Origin: Cupriavidus taiwanensis LMG 19424
GTDB taxonomy: Bacteria; Pseudomonadota; Gammaproteobacteria; Burkholderiales; Burkholderiaceae
Assembly: GCF_000069785.1 (NCBI RefSeq)
Contig: NC_010528.1
Coordinates: forward strand, 3,140,001 to 3,204,000
Direction: 5' to 3'
DNA length: 64,000 nt
Positions 59,484-64,000 of the stretch are shown one piece after another (the stretch's first letter is position 1; each line of letters begins with the position of its first letter). The position numbers and the translations under genes were made by a program. The notes under the pieces were generated by a model. It did not search any database, was not told the DNA's origin, and saw only the letters and a program-made list of their open reading frames with translations.

Positions 59484-59849
59484 TCAGCGCACGGCGGCAA
59501 ACCACGCCGCGATCGCGGCAATCTGGTCGTCGCTGTAACCCTTGGCGATCTGGTGCATCACGGTGGCGGGGCGCGTGCCGGCCTTGAAGGCCTGCATCTG
59601 CGCGGCCAGCTCCGCCTGCGGGCGGCCGGCCAGCGGCGGAATCGTGCTGCCCGCCGGAGCGCGGCCGGACGGGCCATGACAGCTGGTGCAGGCGGCGGCG
59701 TGGCTGCGCGCGCGCAGCGCGGCATCGGAGAGCTGGGCCGGGGCGGCGCCAGGGTCGGCGGACAGCGCCGGCTGCGCGCAGAGCATTGCTGCCAGCAGCG
59801 CCAGTCGGCGCGGCATACGCCAGGCAGGCCGGGGGATCGTTGTTGTCAT
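59484..59849 (-). CDS. Monohaem cytochrome subunit of flavocytochrome c (SoxE/FccA-like)
   Basis: A 121-residue cytochrome c with a signal peptide, haem site CTSCHGP (about residue 54) and possible Met ligand in ATVMHQIAKGYSDDQIAAIAAW. It is the electron acceptor of the flavoprotein encoded next. GGAG precedes the ATG at 59849. Only one haem site is present, unlike the dihaem FccA of purple sulfur bacteria. Confidence 0.88.
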   Translation of the reverse strand: MTTTIPRPAWRMPRRLALLAAMLCAQPALSADPGAAPAQLSDAALRARSHAAACTSCHGPSGRAPAGSTIPPLAGRPQAELAAQMQAFKAGTRPATVMHQIAKGYSDDQIAAIAAWFAAVR

Positions 59850-59950
59850 GGTCTCGCTCCGTCTGGGGCCGGCGCAGCGTGATCGCCATCTGCCAGCGTG
59901 GCAACCGTAGCACATTGGCCGCCCCCGGTGTGCGCTGCAAACCGCAGAAC

Positions 59951-59980
59951 GAAAAACGGCGCCCGCATAAGGGGCGCCGT
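59951..59980 (-). terminator. Intrinsic terminator of the yraN-dolP unit
   Basis: A 9-bp stem (59956-59964 with 59972-59980), 7-base loop, followed on the minus strand by a U-run (59952-59956). A second small hairpin (59982-59988 with 59992-59998) lies just upstream of it, directly after the dolP stop. Confidence 0.85.
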
Positions 59981-60012
59981 GCTGACCTGCCAGGTCAGTG
60001 ATCCGGGTCGCT

Positions 60013-60891
60013 TCAGGGCAGGTTGCGGCCAGGCGGCAGCGCCACCGGCGAAGTGACCGGGGCCGCGACCGGCGCGGTGGTGGCGCCCGCGCTGCCGGCG
60101 GTACCCGATGCCGCGCCGGCCGGCGCATCGATCGGCCCGCCCACGCCCGGCACCGACTGCACCGGCGCCGGCGTGCCGACGCTGCCGTCGAACGACGGGT
60201 TCTCCGAAGTCGAGGCGGCATCCAGGCGCGCGCGCTCGGCGTCGTTGACGTAGTCGAAGGCCTTGACCACCTTGGTCACGCCCGAGGCGTTGCGCGCCAC
60301 GTCGGTGGCCCGGTCGCCCTCGGCGCTGGTGACCACGCCCAGAAGGTAGACCACGCTCTTTTCCGTCGTGACCTTGATCGAGTTGGACGGCACCCCTTCG
60401 GCGGTCATCAGCAACGTCTTGACCTTGCTGGTCAGGTAGGCGTCCTGGCTCTGGGTCATGAAGCCGGGCGAGTTGACCACCTCCAGCTCGTTGATCACCA
60501 CGCGCGCATTCTGCAGGCCGCGCACGTATTGCTCGATCTGCTGCTTGACGCTGTCGTTCTTCGCCTCGCCGGTCAGCAGTACCTTGCGGTTGAAGACGGT
60601 CACGTTGACGCGCGCCTGGCCGCTGTAGCGCGCGTTGATGGTGTTCTCGGCCTCCAGCTGCAGGCCGCGGTCGACGGTCTGGGTGGCAGCCGGGCGGCGA
60701 TCGGTGGCCATGGCCACGCCGGTGCCCATGGCGCCGGCGATCACCGGGAAGCAGCCCGCCAGCTGCGTGGCGCATACCAGCGCGGCCGCGGCCAGGCCGG
60801 CGCGGCGCAGGCCGGAGCCGGCCTGGTAACGGGAAGGATGGCGCGCGTCCGCGCCGTTCCGTGGAGCTTGCGTAGTGGGCAGATGGGTCAT
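60013..60891 (-). CDS. dolP: Outer-membrane lipoprotein with two BON domains (DolP/YraP)
   Basis: A 292-residue lipoprotein: lipobox LAGC (about residue 47), then two BON domains (about 75-140 and 150-215; RVNVTVFNRKVLLTGEAKN and NSIKVTTEKSVVYLLGVVTSAEG), and an Ala/Pro/Val-rich disordered tail of about 65 residues absent from E. coli DolP. DolP supports outer-membrane integrity and BAM function. Position after yraN and the SIS gene matches the E. coli order. Confidence 0.88.
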   Translation of the reverse strand: MTHLPTTQAPRNGADARHPSRYQAGSGLRRAGLAAAALVCATQLAGCFPVIAGAMGTGVAMATDRRPAATQTVDRGLQLEAENTINARYSGQARVNVTVFNRKVLLTGEAKNDSVKQQIEQYVRGLQNARVVINELEVVNSPGFMTQSQDAYLTSKVKTLLMTAEGVPSNSIKVTTEKSVVYLLGVVTSAEGDRATDVARNASGVTKVVKAFDYVNDAERARLDAASTSENPSFDGSVGTPAPVQSVPGVGGPIDAPAGAASGTAGSAGATTAPVAAPVTSPVALPPGRNLP

Positions 60892-60946
60892 GCGTTCCTT
60901 GCTGTGTCGGGATGTTGGGAATGGAGGGTCGGGCGGATGCCGCGCA

Positions 60947-61579
<633 letters not shown>

Positions 61580-61595
61580 TCATGTCTGCCGCGCA

Positions 61596-61988
61596 TTATG
61601 ACCCAGCCCCGGCGGCATCCGCGTCAAAGGCATGCTGCAGCCACTCCAGCCGGTCGGGTTCGAGCGCCACCACGTCGAAGCGGCATGGCGGCACCCGGGC
61701 CAGCGTGGCCAGGTAGTGCCTGGCGGCCAGCACGACGCGCCGCTGCTTGGCCGGCGTGATGCTGGCCGCGGCACCGCCGAAGCCCCGCCCGCTGCGCTGG
61801 CGCACCTCGACGAACACCAGCGTGCCGTCCGGCGCGCGCATCACCAGGTCGATCTCGCCGCCTTTGCAGCGATAATTGCGCACCACGGGCTCCAGGCCCT
61901 GGCGCCGCAAGTGGGCCAGGGCCCGGTCCTCAGCCTGCGCCCCGCGTGCCTGCCGGCTCGGCTCCTGCGTGGATTTGAATGATCGCAT
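61596..61988 (-). CDS. yraN: UPF0102 (YraN) nuclease-like protein
   Basis: A 130-residue protein of the UPF0102 family with a restriction-endonuclease-like core: [25 protein letters not shown] and LVFVEVRQR (the E-D-ExK pattern), then [13 protein letters not shown] and CRFDVVAL. The role in cells is not established. ATG at 61988 is only 18 bp from the divergent rsmI start. Confidence 0.9.
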   Translation of the reverse strand: MRSFKSTQEPSRQARGAQAEDRALAHLRRQGLEPVVRNYRCKGGEIDLVMRAPDGTLVFVEVRQRSGRGFGGAAASITPAKQRRVVLAARHYLATLARVPPCRFDVVALEPDRLEWLQHAFDADAAGAGS

Positions 61989-62006
61989 CAACGGAAGTTC
62001 TCAAGC

Positions 62007-62912
62007 ATGAGTGACTGGATCTCCCTGGCGGCAAGCCAGTCGTACCCGGCCGGCACGCTGTATGTCGTGGCCACGCCCATCGGCAATGTCGCCGACCTGT
62101 CGCTGCGCGCGCTGCATGTGCTGGGGCTGGCCGACGCGGTGGCCTGCGAAGACACCCGCATTACCGGCCAGCTGTTGTCGCGCGTCGGCCTGCAGCGGCC
62201 GCTGATGGCGGTGCACGAGCATAACGAGCGCGAGGCCGCGGTGCGCATCGCCGAGCGCCTGGCGGCGGGCGAGCGCATCGCCTATGTTTCGGACGCCGGC
62301 ACGCCGGGCATCTCCGACCCCGGCGCGCGGCTGGTCGAGGCGGTGCGCGCCGCCGGCCATCCGGTGGTGCCCCTGCCCGGTCCCAGTGCCGCGGTGGCGG
62401 CGTTGTCGGTGGCGGGCGACCTGCTCGAGGCCGGCGCGGGCCGCTTCACCTTTGCCGGCTTCCTGCCTCCCAAGCCCAAGGCGCGCGCCGAGGTCATCGC
62501 CCGGCTGGCGGCGCTGGACCATGCCTGGGTCTGCTACGAGGCGCCGCACCGCATCGCCGACACGCTCGCGGCGCTGGCAGCGGGCCTGCCGGCCGAGCGC
62601 CGGCTGCTGGTCGGACGCGAACTGACCAAGCTGTTCGAGGAGATCGCGGTGCTGCCGGTAGCGCAGGCGCCGGCCTGGCTGGCGGCCGACCCGAACCGTG
62701 GCAAGGGGGAATTCGTGCTGGTGGTGGAAGGGGCCGGCAGCGCCATCGTCGATGGCCTGCCGGATGCCGAAGCGCAGCGTGTGCTGTCGCTGCTGCTGGC
62801 CGAGTTGCCGGCCAAGCGCGCCGCCAAGCTGGCGGCGGCGATCACGGGCGCCGACACCGGCGCGCTGTATCGGCTGGCGCTGGCGCAGCGAGCCGGCGAC
62901 GCCGACGATTGA
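62007..62912 (+). CDS. rsmI: 16S rRNA (cytidine(1402)-2'-O)-methyltransferase RsmI
   Basis: A 301-residue tetrapyrrole-methylase-fold enzyme that 2'-O-methylates C1402 in the ribosomal P site using S-adenosylmethionine. It shows LYVVATPIGNVADLSLRAL, CEDTRITGQLL, SDAGTPGISDPGARLV and PLPGPSAAVAALSVAG. Divergent from yraN as in many proteobacteria. Confidence 0.95.
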   Translation: MSDWISLAASQSYPAGTLYVVATPIGNVADLSLRALHVLGLADAVACEDTRITGQLLSRVGLQRPLMAVHEHNEREAAVRIAERLAAGERIAYVSDAGTPGISDPGARLVEAVRAAGHPVVPLPGPSAAVAALSVAGDLLEAGAGRFTFAGFLPPKPKARAEVIARLAALDHAWVCYEAPHRIADTLAALAAGLPAERRLLVGRELTKLFEEIAVLPVAQAPAWLAADPNRGKGEFVLVVEGAGSAIVDGLPDAEAQRVLSLLLAELPAKRAAKLAAAITGADTGALYRLALAQRAGDADD

Positions 62913-63002
62913 TGCCGCGGCCCGCGCGCACGCGCGGGCCTGCAGGAAAGAATGTAAGCAGCAAGTGTCAGCGCGCGGCGGCATCCGGCGGCGCTGGCGC
63001 GG

Positions 63003-63749
63003 TCAGCGGCGCTTGCGCTTGACGGTCTTGCCGCTGGCCTTGGCCGCCTTGCCAGACTTGGCAGGTGCCAGCGAATTGGCCAGTTCGGGCACGGACACGT
63101 CGTCGTCGCCGCTGCCGTCGCCGGCCTCGGTGCCGCCGGCATCCACCTGCGGGCCCAGCGCGGCGACTTCGGTGCGGGTCAGGCGGCGGATCTCGACGTT
63201 GGTGGCGCCACGCTCGACAAAGCCCAGGCGGCGCGCGGCGCCGTAGGACACATCGAGCACGCGGTTGCCGTGGTACGGCCCGCGGTCATTGATGCGCAGC
63301 ACCGCCACCTTGTTGTTGCGCAGGTTGCGTACCAGCACCCAGCTGTCCAGCGGCAGCGACGGATGCGCCGCGGTCATGGCGCGCATGTCGAAGCGCTCGC
63401 CGTTGGCGGTCTTGCGGCCATGGAAGCCCTTGCCGTACCACGAGGCCACGCCGCGCTGCTCGTACGTGCCGATGTCGGCGCGCAGGCCTTCGAGCGAGTT
63501 GCCGCTGCGGCCTTCGTCCGGGTCATAGCCGAACAGGTTCCAGCTGCCGGTGTCGGGCGTGCGCGCGGCGCGCTCGGTCTTGGCGGGCTTGCTGTTTTTT
63601 GCCGCGCGCGTGGGCACGGCATCGCCGGCGTCGGCGATATCGCTTTCGGGCGGCGTGGCACAAGCGGCCAGCACCACGGCGCATGCGGTGCAGGCGCCGA
63701 GCTTGGCCAGCCGTTGCCAGCGCTTGGTGAGAGCGGAGATCCGTAACAT
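63003..63749 (-). CDS. rlpA: Septal ring lytic transglycosylase RlpA
   Basis: A 248-residue lipoprotein (lipobox LAAC, Cys30) with a double-psi beta-barrel domain (about residues 98-190): GVASWYGKGFHGRKTANGERFDM, LRINDRGPYHGNRVLDVS. RlpA enzymes cleave peptidoglycan lacking peptide stems at the septum. The C-terminal SPOR domain usual for RlpA is missing; the tail is Ala/Gly/Lys-rich and ends KTVKRKRR. It converges with rsmI. Confidence 0.88.
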   Translation of the reverse strand: MLRISALTKRWQRLAKLGACTACAVVLAACATPPESDIADAGDAVPTRAAKNSKPAKTERAARTPDTGSWNLFGYDPDEGRSGNSLEGLRADIGTYEQRGVASWYGKGFHGRKTANGERFDMRAMTAAHPSLPLDSWVLVRNLRNNKVAVLRINDRGPYHGNRVLDVSYGAARRLGFVERGATNVEIRRLTRTEVAALGPQVDAGGTEAGDGSGDDDVSVPELANSLAPAKSGKAAKASGKTVKRKRR

Positions 63750-64000
63750 GGGCGGCAGTCTAACATTGACTGTTCCGGACTATCTCTTTCAATTTGTTAC
63801 GAAATCTGTGCGATTTCGCACGATCGGGGCCTAATTAGCCTGAATCCCGCTCGCAGCAAGGGATTCGGGCCGATGCCGCGGGGCTCGCGTTGGTTGCCCC
63901 ATTGATCACTCCAAAGCCGGCGGGCGTGCCCGATCGTCCCGGCGCTACAATGCTGGGCACTGCCGCCGAGCGCGCCGCCAAGCGGCCGCGTCCGGTATCC
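63750..64000. other. Non-coding end of window with inverted repeat
   Basis: No gene is seen. A 10-bp stem with one G-T pair (63839-63848 with 63860-63869, 11-base loop) lies about 90 bases upstream of rlpA. A -10-like TACAAT occurs near 63947 on the plus strand, which could belong to a gene starting beyond the window. Around 63770-63830 the sequence is A+T-rich and may hold the rlpA promoter. Confidence 0.45.

Overview
The window reads as a stretch of the main chromosome of a G+C-rich betaproteobacterium of the family Burkholderiaceae, most likely Cupriavidus or close to it. Grounds for this are gene content and order: a paaABCDE phenylacetyl-CoA epoxidase operon with a TetR gene, a complete type II secretion locus with gspC set apart, a fused indolepyruvate:ferredoxin oxidoreductase, a lithotrophic sox/fcc sulfur-oxidation cluster, and rsmI-yraN-SIS-dolP-rlpA. 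The strain was not identified. No phage, integrase, insertion sequence or CRISPR array was seen.

Layout. 1-1.2 kb: 3' part of an SpmAB-like membrane protein, then a compact candidate small RNA (about 1.29-1.39 kb). 1.6-8.1 kb: DUF1488 protein, universal stress protein, the paa operon behind a promoter carrying a TetR-type palindrome, a DUF1835 gene and the probable PaaR. 8.1-12.1 kb: KefB/KefF-like potassium efflux pair, GNAT acetyltransferase, Lrp-type regulator. 12.5-27.8 kb: EF-hand protein, gspC, hmp-nsrR (nitric oxide detoxification with putative NsrR sites), then gspGHIJKLMNDEF. 27.9-33.4 kb: NYN/LOTUS protein, fused indolepyruvate oxidoreductase, and a cluster of REP-like palindromes. 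33.4-44.1 kb: HD, GFA and VOC proteins, three MFS transporters, an extradiol-dioxygenase-like protein next to an 8-bp tandem repeat, DNA glycosylase Tag, a cation efflux protein and a racemase homologue lacking both canonical cysteines. 44.1-48.3 kb: a long non-coding upstream region, an unrecognised 678-residue lipoprotein, a glycosyltransferase-like protein and tRNA-Ala(CGC).

48.4-59.9 kb is the sulfur-oxidation block, all on the minus strand: soxR, soxC, soxD, a small cytochrome c, soxY, soxZ, a periplasmic DsrE-like protein, soxA, soxX, a TlpA-like thioredoxin and soxB, preceded by eamA and a flavocytochrome c sulfide dehydrogenase pair. Together these encode the periplasmic thiosulfate multienzyme system (SoxXA loads sulfur on SoxYZ, SoxB removes sulfate, SoxCD oxidises the sulfane sulfur), a sulfide-oxidising branch, and an ArsR-type regulator with a clear operator-like inverted repeat. 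59.9-63.8 kb: dolP, SIS-domain isomerase, yraN and rsmI (head to head, 18 bp apart) and rlpA.

The less ordinary signals are mostly non-coding: the candidate small RNA, a 12-bp inverted repeat bridging the tRNA-Ala promoter, a GTATAC-rich intergenic region with DnaA-box-like words, strong intercistronic hairpins around the small sox cytochrome, a probably leaderless DUF1835 gene, and reciprocal Pro/Gln-rich tails on GspC and GspD.
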